From NCBI GenBank assembly GCA_003241895.1, contig QBLY01000020.1, positions 1 to 51,848 on the forward strand: 51,848 bases of DNA. Reading direction: 5' to 3'. Origin of the DNA: Lysobacteraceae bacterium. GTDB lineage: Bacteria; Pseudomonadota; Gammaproteobacteria; Xanthomonadales; Xanthomonadaceae. Positions 35,842-44,490 of the stretch are shown one piece after another. The stretch's first letter is position 1. Every line of letters starts with the position of its first letter. The translations under genes and the position numbers were made by a program. The notes under the pieces are model-generated. The model saw only the letters and a program-made list of their open reading frames with translations. It searched no databases and had not been told where the DNA came from.

Positions 35842-38712
35842 ATGACGTTCAGGAGATTTGTGCTGGCGAGCGCCGTTGGCGTGGCTCTGGCGGTCGGCGC
35901 AGTTGGCACGGCCACGGCCCAGGAGATCGCACCGGTGGCGGTCGCCCCGGCGGCCCAGGCCAAGTCGCTGATCCCCGCGCAGACTTTCGAGCTGGACAAC
36001 GGCCTGCGCGTCGTCTTCCACATCGACCGTTCCGACCCCGTGGTGGCGGTGGTGCTGGCCGCCCGCGTCGGATCGGCGCGCGAGGAGCCGGGCCGGACCG
36101 GCTTCGCCCACCTGTTCGAACACCTGTTCTTCCTTGATTCCGAGAACCTCGGCCCCGGCGGCCTCGACCGGATGAGCGCCCGCATCGGCGGCTCGGGGGC
36201 CAACGGCTCGACCAGTTTCGACATCACCGACTATCTGCAGACCGTGCCCAATGACGCGCTGGAGAAGATGATCTGGGCCGAGGCCGACAAGCTGGGCTAT
36301 TTCATCAATACGGTCACCGATGCCGTGCTGGCCAAGGAGAAGCAGGTCGTCAAGAACGAGAAGCGCCAGTCGGTTGACAATGCCCCCTACGGCCATGTCT
36401 ACGGCGTCGTTCTCGAGAACATGTACCCGCAAGACCACCCTTACAGTTGGCCGGTGATCGGATCGCTGGCCGACCTGGACGCGGCGACGCTGGAGGACGT
36501 GCGCGCTTTCTATCGCCGCTGGTACACGCCGAACAATTCGACGCTGGTGATCGCCGGGGACTTCGACCCGGTCCAGGCACGCGCCTGGGTGCAGCGGTAT
36601 TTCGGCGAGATCGCGCGTGGCCCCGAGGCCCCGGTCCCGCAGGCACGTCCGGCCGGCCTGACGCAAACCCGGCGGCTGATGCACGAGGACGGCTTCGCGA
36701 CGCTGCCGCAACTCACCCTGGCGTTCCCATCCGTGGAGCGTGGCCACCCCGACGAAGCCGCGCTGGATGTGTTGTCCAACTTGCTGACCTCGGGCAAGGA
36801 AGCTCCGCTGACGGCCGTGCTGGTGGATGAAAAGAAGCTGACCGATGAGGTTTCAGGCTTCACCAGAGCCGACCAGATCGCCGGCATGGTGATGTTCCGG
36901 GTCACGGCCTTCGACGGCGTGGATCTTGACGCGGCTAACGCGGCCCTTGATGAAGGTTTCGCGCGGTTCGAAAGCCAAGGCGTCGACAAAGCCGCACTCG
37001 AGCGGGTAAAGACCGTGGCCGAAGCGGGTTTCTATGCCCAGCTGGGTAGCGTGCTGGGCAAGGGCGCGGCGCTCGCAAGATACGACCTGTACGCGACCAC
37101 CCCGGACAGGGACCTGGCAGCGCTGAGGGCCGTGACTGCCGCGGATGTGATGCGTGTGTATCGGACCTACTTCAAGGGTCGCCCGCACGTGGCCACCAGC
37201 TTCACGCCCAAGGGTCAGGCTGACCTGGCGCTGGACGATTCCACCGTCGCCGCCGTGGTCGAGGAGCCGATCGTCCAGGGCGCTGAAGCCGCCGTCGATC
37301 CGCGCGCGCAGACCGCCGCCTACGAACGCACGCCGTCGAGCTTTGATCGCACGATCGAGCCGGCATTCGGCAATCCCCCGGTGGCAGCGTCGCCCACGAT
37401 ATGGAACCTGACCCTGCCCAACGGGCTGGCGGTCTCGGGCATCGAAAGCAACGAGACTCCGCTGGCGTATTTCGAGCTGTCGATCGATGGCGGTCGGCTT
37501 TTCGACGATCCGGCAAAGCCGGGCGCCGCCAGCCTGCTGGCGCGGATGATGGACCGGGGTACGCGCGACCGCACCCCGGCCGAGCTCGAGAACGCCTTCA
37601 AGTCGCTGGGCGCGGAAGTCAACGTCCTCGCCTTCGACGAGCGGTTCGGGATATCGGGACGGACCCTGTCGCGCAACCTCGCCGCTACGCTGGACCTGGT
37701 CGAGGAAATGCTGCTCGAGCCGCGCTGGGACCCGGCCGAACTGGACCTGGCCAAGGCGGCGGCAACGGCGCAGATCCAGGCTTCGCGCGCCCAGCCCAAT
37801 GTCATCGCCGGTCGCGCCTACAATCTCATCGCCTATGGGTCCGACCATATCCTGTCGCGCGGTTCCCTGGGGACCGAAAGCTCGGTCGCGGCCTTGACCA
37901 TGGACGACCTGAAGGCTTGGCAGGCGAACAACCTGGCTCCGGACAACGCTCGCTTCCGCGTCGTAGGGGCCGTGGATCAGGCCGCTGCGACGGCGGCCCT
38001 GGCGGGCCTGGGCGAACGCTGGCTCCAACGCGACGTGACGGTCCCGGCCTATGCCCGACCGGCCGCCCCGGCCAGGTCGCAGGTCTATTTCTACGATATG
38101 CCCAACGCGTCGCAGTCGGTCCTGGTGTTCGGCTACCCGGCGCTGACCCGTGCCGATCCGGCCTTCTACCCGGCGACCGTGGCCAACTACGTGCTGGGGG
38201 GTGGCGGCTTCGCTTCGCGCCTGACCCAGCAGATGCGCGAGGGTGCCGGCTATACCTATGGCGTACGCAGCGGCTTCACCGGCGGCGAGAACGTGGGGCA
38301 TTTCCAGCTGTCCAGCGCCGTGCGCGCGAATGTCACCCTGGAGGCCGCGACCATGGCCCGCGACATCATCAGGGACTATGGCGCGACCTTCACCGAGGCC
38401 GACCTGACCGTCACCCGCAGCGCGCTGAGCAAGAGCCGCGCCCGGGCGTTCGAGACCGCTGGCGCCAAGCTGGACGTGCTCGAGGCCATCGGCGACTACG
38501 GCCTGCCGGCCGACTATCTGGATCATGAGGCCCGGATCATCGAGGGTCTGACGGTGGAGCAGGTCCGGGCGTTGGCCGCCAAGCATCTGCGCACCGACGG
38601 CATGATCTTTGTCGTCGTCGGAGACGCCGCGACCCAGGCAGCGCGGCTGGTGGGGCTGGGCTACGGGCCCGTCGTGATGATCAACGACCGCCTTACGGCC
38701 GCGGACCAGTGA
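35842..38712 (+). CDS. Two-domain M16 zinc metallopeptidase
   Basis: A 956-residue exported peptidase with two M16 halves, like pitrilysin and the PqqL group. The signal peptide is 1-27 (TATAQ). The first half has the inverted zinc motif H90-x-x-E93-H94 (HLFEH). The downstream glutamate is probably in AKEKQVVKNEKRQSVDN. The second half starts near residue 500 (TLPNGLAVSGIESNETPLAYFEL); it lacks HxxEH and should serve as the lid, with the R/Y pair in REGAGYTYGVRSGF positioning substrate. GGAG is 7 bases before the ATG. It is likely periplasmic and degrades short peptides. Arginine AGG and AGA codons cluster at its beginning, a weak hint of separate origin. Confidence 0.9.
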   Translation: MTFRRFVLASAVGVALAVGAVGTATAQEIAPVAVAPAAQAKSLIPAQTFELDNGLRVVFHIDRSDPVVAVVLAARVGSAREEPGRTGFAHLFEHLFFLDSENLGPGGLDRMSARIGGSGANGSTSFDITDYLQTVPNDALEKMIWAEADKLGYFINTVTDAVLAKEKQVVKNEKRQSVDNAPYGHVYGVVLENMYPQDHPYSWPVIGSLADLDAATLEDVRAFYRRWYTPNNSTLVIAGDFDPVQARAWVQRYFGEIARGPEAPVPQARPAGLTQTRRLMHEDGFATLPQLTLAFPSVERGHPDEAALDVLSNLLTSGKEAPLTAVLVDEKKLTDEVSGFTRADQIAGMVMFRVTAFDGVDLDAANAALDEGFARFESQGVDKAALERVKTVAEAGFYAQLGSVLGKGAALARYDLYATTPDRDLAALRAVTAADVMRVYRTYFKGRPHVATSFTPKGQADLALDDSTVAAVVEEPIVQGAEAAVDPRAQTAAYERTPSSFDRTIEPAFGNPPVAASPTIWNLTLPNGLAVSGIESNETPLAYFELSIDGGRLFDDPAKPGAASLLARMMDRGTRDRTPAELENAFKSLGAEVNVLAFDERFGISGRTLSRNLAATLDLVEEMLLEPRWDPAELDLAKAAATAQIQASRAQPNVIAGRAYNLIAYGSDHILSRGSLGTESSVAALTMDDLKAWQANNLAPDNARFRVVGAVDQAAATAALAGLGERWLQRDVTVPAYARPAAPARSQVYFYDMPNASQSVLVFGYPALTRADPAFYPATVANYVLGGGGFASRLTQQMREGAGYTYGVRSGFTGGENVGHFQLSSAVRANVTLEAATMARDIIRDYGATFTEADLTVTRSALSKSRARAFETAGAKLDVLEAIGDYGLPADYLDHEARIIEGLTVEQVRALAAKHLRTDGMIFVVVGDAATQAARLVGLGYGPVVMINDRLTAADQ

Positions 38713-38731
38713 ATGTCGATCCGGGGATGGC

Positions 38732-38790
38732 GGGGCAGGTCATGCTGCCGCCAGAACCAAGCAGGGCGGGCCCACCGTCGGACCTGCCCC
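38732..38790. repeat. 10-bp inverted repeat between convergent genes
   Basis: GGGGCAGGTC at 38732-38741 is repeated in exact reverse complement (GACCTGCCCC) at 38781-38790, with a 39-base loop. It sits in the 97-base space between the stops of the M16 peptidase and the ABC exporter. It has no T run. It may be a bidirectional stop or the trace of an excised element. Confidence 0.55.
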
Positions 38791-38809
38791 TGGATTGGTG
38801 CGGGCGCGC

Positions 38810-40567
38810 TCAGGGGTTGAACTGCAGGCGCGCCAGTTCGGCGTAAAGCCCGCCCTGTGCCAGCAGCTGCACATGCGTGCCCTGGGCGATGATGCGGCCC
38901 TTGTCCATCACCACGATGCGGTCGGCCTGCAGCACGGTGGCCAGGCGATGCGCGATCACCAGCGTGGTGCGCCCTTCCATCAGTCGCTCCAGCGCCTGCT
39001 GCACCGCGCGTTCGCTCTGCGCGTCCAGCGCGCTGGTGGCTTCGTCCAGCAGCAGCACCGGCGCGTCCTTGAGCAGGGCGCGGGCGATGGCCAGGCGCTG
39101 CTGCTGGCCGCCGGAAAGCCGCGCACCGCGTTCGCCCAGTTCGCTGTCGTAGCCCTGCGGCAGCTCGGTGAGGAATTCGTGCGCCTCGGCGCTGCGCGCG
39201 GCGGCCTCGATTTGCGCCGCGTCCGCCTCCAGGCGGCCGTAGCGGATGTTCTCGCGCGCCGTGGCGCCGAAGATCACCGGGTCCTGCGGCACCAGCGCCA
39301 CGTGCCGGCGCAGGTCCTCGGGATCGAGCTGGCGCAGGTCCACGCCGTCGAGCGTGACGCGGCCGGCCTCCGGGTCGTGGAAGCGCAGCAGCAGCTGGAA
39401 CACCGTGCTTTTGCCGGCGCCGGACGGCCCCACCAGCGCCACCGTTTCGCCCGGCTCCACCGTCAGGCTGAAGTCGTCCAGCGCCGGGGTGTCGGGCCGG
39501 GTGGGGTAGTGGAAGCGCACACCCTGCATGGCGATGCGGCCCTGCAGCGGCACCGGCAGCGCCGCCGGCTGCGCTGGCAAGGCCAGCACCGATCGCTCCT
39601 GCAGCAGTTCATTGATGCGCGACATGCCGCCGGCCGCGCGCTGCACTTCCGACCACACTTCGGTCAACGCGCCCACCGAGCCCGCGCCCAGCATCGCGTA
39701 CAGCAGGAACTGGCCCAGCGTGCCGGGCGTGAGCTCGCCCGAGACGACGTTCTTGGCGCCGATCCACAGCACCGCCGTGATTGAACCGAACACCAGCACC
39801 ACCACGATCGCGGTCAGTGTCGCCTGCAGCCGGATGCGCTTGCGCGCCATGCCCAGGGCGACGTCCACGGCGGCTCCGAAGCGGTCGCGTTCGTAGTCTT
39901 CGCGCGCGTAGCTCTGCACGGTATGCATCGCGCCCAGCGTCTCGCCCGCCCGCGCATTGGCGTCGGCCACCCGGTCCTGGCTGTCCTTGGCCACGCCGCG
40001 CACGCGGCGGCCCGACAGCACCATCGGCAGCACGACCAGCGGGATGCCCAACAGCGCGTACAGCGCCAGCCTCGGGCTGGTGACCGCCAGCATCACGGCG
40101 CTGCCCACCACGGTGATGCCGCTGCGCAGCGCCACCGACATGCTTGATCCCACCACGCTGCGCAGCAGTTCGGTGTCCGCTGAAAGCCGCGACAGCAGTT
40201 CGCCGGTGCGCGTGCGCTCGAAGAAGGCCTGGTCGAGCGACAGCAGGTGGCCATACAGCGTGCGCCGCAGGTCGGCGATCACCCGTTCGCCCAGCAGCGA
40301 CACGAAGTAGAAGCGCGCCGCGGTCGCCAGCGCCAGCACCACCGCCACCACGAACATCAGCCCGAACCACTTGTCCACCGAGTTGCCGGCCGCGAAGCCC
40401 TGGTCGATCATGTACTTCACCGCCACCGGCAGCGTCAGCGTGGCGCCCGACGACAGCGCCAGCGCGCCCAGCCAGCTGGCCAGCAGCGGCCGATGCGGGC
40501 GCAGGAAGGGCAGCAGCCCGCGCAGCGAATTGACCGGCGGTTTGCTTGCGGCGATGGCGTCGGTCAT
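38810..40567 (-). CDS. ABC exporter, fused permease and ATPase
   Basis: A 585-residue half-transporter of the MsbA/BmrA type, which works as a homodimer exporting lipids or drugs. Six membrane helices occupy about 25-315. The ATPase has Walker A GPSGAGKS (380-387), Q-loop Q428, signature LSGGQQ (484-489), Walker B VLLLDE (504-509) and an AHRLAT H-loop. All catalytic residues are present. The substrate cannot be read from sequence. Its ATG overlaps the stop of yigZ (ATGA), making it the last gene of a minus-strand cluster that begins with an ECF sigma factor. Confidence 0.93.
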   Translation of the reverse strand: MTDAIAASKPPVNSLRGLLPFLRPHRPLLASWLGALALSSGATLTLPVAVKYMIDQGFAAGNSVDKWFGLMFVVAVVLALATAARFYFVSLLGERVIADLRRTLYGHLLSLDQAFFERTRTGELLSRLSADTELLRSVVGSSMSVALRSGITVVGSAVMLAVTSPRLALYALLGIPLVVLPMVLSGRRVRGVAKDSQDRVADANARAGETLGAMHTVQSYAREDYERDRFGAAVDVALGMARKRIRLQATLTAIVVVLVFGSITAVLWIGAKNVVSGELTPGTLGQFLLYAMLGAGSVGALTEVWSEVQRAAGGMSRINELLQERSVLALPAQPAALPVPLQGRIAMQGVRFHYPTRPDTPALDDFSLTVEPGETVALVGPSGAGKSTVFQLLLRFHDPEAGRVTLDGVDLRQLDPEDLRRHVALVPQDPVIFGATARENIRYGRLEADAAQIEAAARSAEAHEFLTELPQGYDSELGERGARLSGGQQQRLAIARALLKDAPVLLLDEATSALDAQSERAVQQALERLMEGRTTLVIAHRLATVLQADRIVVMDKGRIIAQGTHVQLLAQGGLYAELARLQFNP

Positions 40568-41166
40568 TCGGATGGATTCTCGAGGGATCGCAGGCTGGCG
40601 GCGCCACGGCTTGCATCACGCAGCCGGTCCGCCAGTGCAGCATAGCTGGAGGCGGGAAGGCGCAAACGCAAGTGCAGGCCGTGTTCGTCGAAGTGTTCAT
40701 GGAGCTTTTGCGCGCCGCTGGCGTCCAGCAGGCCATGCACCGCGCCGGCCAGCGCGAAGTCGCAGTCCAGGCTGGCGTGTTGCCACACCACAAGTTCGCG
40801 ACGCGGTGCGGTTCGCAGGCATTCGGCGGCCGCGCCGCCATAGGCGCGGACCAGGCCGCCGACGCCCAGGTTGGTGCCGCCGTACCAGCGGGTCACTACC
40901 ACGGCCACGTGGTCCAGTGCCTGGCCTTCGATCGCCGCCAGTATCGGGCGACCGGCGCTGCCGCCGGGCTCGCCGTCGTCGCTGGACCGGTAGTTCGCGC
41001 CAATGCGGTAAGCCCAGCAGTTGTGGGTGGCCGCGGGATCGGATGCCTGCTGCAGCCAGGCAAGCGCGGCTCCGGGGCTGTCCACGGAGCAGGCCCGGGC
41101 AAGGAAACGGCTTTTTTTCGCCTCGAGCGCGAACTGCGCCGGGCCGGCCAGCGTTGCCAGCGCCAT
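40564..41166 (-). CDS. yigZ: YigZ/IMPACT-family protein
   Basis: A 200-residue UPF0029 protein, related to eukaryotic IMPACT, which regulates translation. The conserved core is SFxA-like KKSRFLARACSV, HNCWAYRIG, SDDGEPGGSAGRPIL and VTRWYGGTNLGVGGLVRAYGGA (in parts). The C-terminal ferredoxin-like domain is also there. No enzymatic activity is established. The start at 41166 shares one base with the stop of the upstream gene, and the stop overlaps the ABC exporter, so it is translationally coupled on both sides. Confidence 0.92.
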   Translation of the reverse strand: MALATLAGPAQFALEAKKSRFLARACSVDSPGAALAWLQQASDPAATHNCWAYRIGANYRSSDDGEPGGSAGRPILAAIEGQALDHVAVVVTRWYGGTNLGVGGLVRAYGGAAAECLRTAPRRELVVWQHASLDCDFALAGAVHGLLDASGAQKLHEHFDEHGLHLRLRLPASSYAALADRLRDASRGAASLRSLENPSE

Positions 41167-42032
41167 CAGCGCAGGCGGTCGAGGTCGCTGGGAACCGACG
41201 CCTCGGGATGGGCCTGCACGAACAGGCGCAGGCTGGCGCGCGCGCCGGCGCTGTCGCCCTGGCGCAGGCGTTCGCGGATGCGTTCGAGCCACGCGTCGGC
41301 GCCCAGCCTGGCATCGTCGGCTGACGGCGGCAGGATTTCCGCATCCGGTGCGGCGTCGGCGGACGCCTTGGCCTGCGCACGCCGCGCATAGGCTTCCTGG
41401 TGAACGCGGCGCGCTTGGTCGGTGGCCTCGCTGCGCAGTCGGCTTCCGCGCTGTGGCGCCATCTCCGCAACGGTTGCGTTTTCATTGGCGGCGCCCAGCG
41501 CCGGTGCTTCTTCGATGGGCGCCTTCGCCGCGGTAGCGGGGAACGCCTGGGCTTCGGCGGCCGGCAAGGGCTGCGCCGGCATCGGCGCGGATGCGGCGGG
41601 AGGCGGGGGAGGCGGTGCCGCTGTTCGCGTGGACTGGCGCAGCGCGGAGGGAGCCGACGCCGGCGGTGGCGTGTCGGCCTGGTCGGCTTCGATCAGGTCC
41701 ACGCTCAGGCGCTCGCGCGCCTGCGGCATGGGTTTTGCGGCCTCTGACCTCGAAGCGGGCGACGCCACCGGGGCCAGCGGCGGTCGCAGTTGGGTGCCGA
41801 TACCCACCGCCAAAACGGCGGCGGCGGCGGTACCGATGGCCCAGGTGGGAAGCCACGGAAGAACCCGGGCCGGCCTGCGCCGCCCCGGGGATGCCGCGTC
41901 GGTGGCCGCGCGCAGGATCGCGTCGTCCACGCTCGCCGAAGGCTCACCCGCGGGCAGGGCGCGCAGGACCCTTGCCAGGGCGATCTCGTCGTCCTGGAGG
42001 GGCTGCTTGCGCGGGTCCTGCGGCTGGGTCAC
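41166..42032 (-). CDS. Single-pass membrane protein, possible anti-sigma factor
   Basis: A 288-residue protein of unknown function. Residues 1-60 are predicted cytoplasmic (DDEIALARVLRALPAGEPSASVDDAIL resembles the start of many anti-sigma proteins, though no HxxxCxxC zinc motif is present). One membrane helix covers about 61-82. A long periplasmic part rich in proline and alanine includes PPPPPP, and the protein ends with a short TPR-like pair (AWLERIRERLRQGDSAGARASLRLFVQAHPE, in parts). It lies 10 bases after the VWA lipoprotein gene and in the same operon as an ECF sigma factor, so a regulatory role is likely but inferred. The helix pattern and context are all I rely on. Confidence 0.7.
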   Translation of the reverse strand: MTQPQDPRKQPLQDDEIALARVLRALPAGEPSASVDDAILRAATDAASPGRRRPARVLPWLPTWAIGTAAAAVLAVGIGTQLRPPLAPVASPASRSEAAKPMPQARERLSVDLIEADQADTPPPASAPSALRQSTRTAAPPPPPPAASAPMPAQPLPAAEAQAFPATAAKAPIEEAPALGAANENATVAEMAPQRGSRLRSEATDQARRVHQEAYARRAQAKASADAAPDAEILPPSADDARLGADAWLERIRERLRQGDSAGARASLRLFVQAHPEASVPSDLDRLR

Positions 42033-42042
42033 GGCGATGGCT

Positions 42043-43791
42043 TCACTGTTGGCTGATCACGACCGCGGGGTCGCGCGTGGGGTTGAGGCTGCGGGCCTGC
42101 GCCACCAGCTGCAGGAATTCGCCGCGGTAGCCCCAAGTGTCCTCGCCGCGGGCACCTCGCGCCAGCGCTTCCACCTGGTCCCAGCTGAAACCGTTGGTTT
42201 GGGCGCCGCCGCGAAGCAGGTCGGCGTAGGCCGCCACCGCTGCCGCGAAACGCAGGCTTTCGCCGGCCTGCGCACGGATGTCGCGGCGGGTGATCGGGCG
42301 CTCCATCAGCACGCTGCGATCGCTGCCGGGTACCTTGTAGCGCAGCTTGAGGTGGGCCAGTTCAGCGCCGGCGCCGGGCATCGGCCGGGTGCTGGCATAG
42401 CGCAGCGGGTCGGAGGCTTCTGCCCCCGAGCCGACCAGGCTGATCTCGTAGATCGCCGTCACGTCATGGCCGGCGCCGATCTCGCCGGCGTCCACCTGGT
42501 CGTTGTTGAAATCCTCGCGCTTGAGCTGGCGGTTCTCGTAGCCGATCAGGCGGTACTCGGCCACGGTGGCGGGATTGAACTCGACCTGGATCTTCACGTC
42601 GCTGGCGATGGTGAGCAGGGTCGAAGTCATTTCCTCCACCAGCACCTTGCGGCCTTCCATCAGGTTGTCGATGTAGGCGTGGTTGCCGTCGCCGATGTCG
42701 GCGAGCTTCTCGGCCATGGCTTCGTTGTAGTTGCCTTGGCCGAAGCCCAGGGTGGTGAGCGCGATGCCCGCCTCGCGACCGTGTTCGACCTTGGTTTCGA
42801 GCGCGCGCTGGTCGTACACGCCCACGTTGAAGTCGCCGTCGGTGGCCATCACCACGCGGTTCACGCCGCCCTTGATGAAGGCCTGGTTGGCCATCGCGTA
42901 GGCGAGGTCAAGGCCTTCGCCGCCGTTGGTCGAGCCGCCGGCTTCCAGGCGGCCCAGCGCCGCGAGGATCTCGTCGTGGCGGTCGCCGGGGGTGGGCGGC
43001 AGCACCAGGCCGGCACTGCCGGCATACACCACGATGCTCACGCGGTCCTGCGCGCGCAGGCGCGGCACCATCTGGCGGAAGCTTTCCTTGAGCAGGGGCA
43101 GCTTGTCGGCGTCGGACATCGAGCCGGACGTGTCGATCAGGAACACCAGGTTGGACGCGGGGATCTCGCTGCGGTCGACGTCATAGCCCTGGATACCGAC
43201 CTGCAGCAGCAGGCGCTTGCCGTTCCACGGGGCCGGCGCCAGCGCGGTGGTGACCTGGAAGGGCTGGCGGCGGTTGGCCGGGCCGGGGTGGCCGTAGTCG
43301 AAGTAATTGATCATCTCCTCGACCCGCACCGCGTCCTTGGGCGGCAGCTGGCCCTGGGCCAGCATGCGGCGCACGTTGCTGTAGCTGCCGGTGTCGACGT
43401 CAATGGAGAACGTGGAAACGGGCTGCTCGGACGTGCGGAAGATGCCGTTGTCCTCGAACCCGGCGTAGTTCTCGGTGTTGGCTTCCGACGTGGCCGGGGC
43501 GAACGTGGCCTGCGGCAATGCGCCGATCGCGTGGGAGGCTGGCGCGGGCGGCGAGGGCGGCGGCGCCATTTCGTGCGCCGTGCTGCCGGCGGCTGGCTCG
43601 GAGTGCTGGCGCTGGGCCATGGCGATGGCGTCGAGGGTGGCGGCCTGGTTGGCCTTGGGTTCGAGCTTGGCCTCGGCATCCGCCTCGGCCCCGGCCCCGG
43701 CATCGGGTTCCTGGAGCCTGGTTTCCTGGGTATTGCGGGCGCAGCCCGAGGCGATGGCGAGGGCAAGGCAGCTGATCAGCAGAGGACGCAT
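42043..43791 (-). CDS. YfbK-type VWA lipoprotein
   Basis: A 582-residue exported lipoprotein (signal peptide with lipobox ASGC, C17). A low-complexity acidic/alanine linker and a proline-rich tract follow. Next comes the VWF N-terminal domain (STFSIDVDTGSYSNVRRML, EEMINYFDYGHPGP). The VWA domain has intact MIDAS D220-x-S222-x-S224 (LIDTSGSM). A C-terminal DUF3520 domain ends the protein (DVTAIYEISLVG, LKLRYKVPG). E. coli YfbK is 575 residues. The role is unknown; it is probably metal-dependent protein binding on the outer membrane. AGGAG lies 7 bases before ATG 43791. The in-frame ATG 43860 overlaps the sigma-factor stop but would put 23 non-signal residues first, so I reject it. Confidence 0.9.
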   Translation of the reverse strand: MRPLLISCLALAIASGCARNTQETRLQEPDAGAGAEADAEAKLEPKANQAATLDAIAMAQRQHSEPAAGSTAHEMAPPPSPPAPASHAIGALPQATFAPATSEANTENYAGFEDNGIFRTSEQPVSTFSIDVDTGSYSNVRRMLAQGQLPPKDAVRVEEMINYFDYGHPGPANRRQPFQVTTALAPAPWNGKRLLLQVGIQGYDVDRSEIPASNLVFLIDTSGSMSDADKLPLLKESFRQMVPRLRAQDRVSIVVYAGSAGLVLPPTPGDRHDEILAALGRLEAGGSTNGGEGLDLAYAMANQAFIKGGVNRVVMATDGDFNVGVYDQRALETKVEHGREAGIALTTLGFGQGNYNEAMAEKLADIGDGNHAYIDNLMEGRKVLVEEMTSTLLTIASDVKIQVEFNPATVAEYRLIGYENRQLKREDFNNDQVDAGEIGAGHDVTAIYEISLVGSGAEASDPLRYASTRPMPGAGAELAHLKLRYKVPGSDRSVLMERPITRRDIRAQAGESLRFAAAVAAYADLLRGGAQTNGFSWDQVEALARGARGEDTWGYRGEFLQLVAQARSLNPTRDPAVVISQQ

Positions 43792-43856
43792 GGGGTGGCT
43801 CCTGGTTGGGGTGGCCCTACCTCCAACGTGCCGGTCCCCGGAACGGGGTTGATGGA

Positions 43857-44432
43857 TCATGGCTGCAGCCTCGCGCGCAGCTTGTCCATGGCGTAGCGCA
43901 GGCGCGACTTGACCGTTTCGCGGCCTACGCCGGTGATTTCGCCGATCTCCTCAAGGCTCAGCTCCTGCTCCAGGCGCAGCAGCACCACCTCGCGCTGGTC
44001 GTCGGGCAGCTCCTCGAGCGCCCGCTGCAGGCGGCGGCGCTCCTCGAAGGCCGACAGCGCGCGTTCGGGTGTTTCCGGGTCCGGCACGCGTTCGGCCAGT
44101 TCGGCGGCATCGTCGGGTGCGGTGGGCCGGTGCTGTTTGGCGCGCCAGTGGTCGGTGACCCGGTTGTGGGCGATCTGGTAGAGCCAGGTGGCGAACTTGG
44201 CCTCGGGCCGGTAGCGGTCGCGGGCGGTGATAACCCGCTGCCAGGTGTCCTGGAAGAATTCCTCGGCCAGCCCCTGGTCGCGCAGCTGCCGCTGCAGGTG
44301 GCGGAACAGCGGACCGCGATGGCGCGAATACAGCGTCTGGAACGCGGTGACGTCGCCGGCTCCGTAGGCCAGCATCAGTTCCTCGTCGGTAGGCTCCCCC
44401 TGCATGCGTTCAAGCCTACGGTCTTTCGCCAT
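43857..44432 (-). CDS. ECF-type RNA polymerase sigma factor
   Basis: A 191-residue sigma-70-family ECF factor, distinct from the RpoE at 19346. Region 2 runs from EELMLAYGAGDVTAFQTLYSRH to FATWLYQIAHNRVTDHWR, and region 4 from LPDDQREVVLLRLEQELSLEEIGEITGVGRETVKSRLRYAM (in parts) with its helix-turn-helix. It heads a minus-strand cluster with a VWA lipoprotein and a membrane protein that may control it. Three starts are possible (GTG 44456, ATG 44432, ATG 44402), none with a good ribosome site; I use the middle one. I could not find a GGAACTT-type promoter upstream. Confidence 0.88.
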   Translation of the reverse strand: MAKDRRLERMQGEPTDEELMLAYGAGDVTAFQTLYSRHRGPLFRHLQRQLRDQGLAEEFFQDTWQRVITARDRYRPEAKFATWLYQIAHNRVTDHWRAKQHRPTAPDDAAELAERVPDPETPERALSAFEERRRLQRALEELPDDQREVVLLRLEQELSLEEIGEITGVGRETVKSRLRYAMDKLRARLQP

Positions 44433-44490
44433 GGCGGTGAAGCGCGGGCCGCTCACGTGCCGGCAGGGGGCGCGGGTGTAAATTGGCGGG

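Noticed and set aside
41422-43896. An 824-codon plus-strand frame opposite the VWA lipoprotein and its neighbour
   Set aside because: It is antisense to two well-supported genes, has no family motif and no ribosome site.
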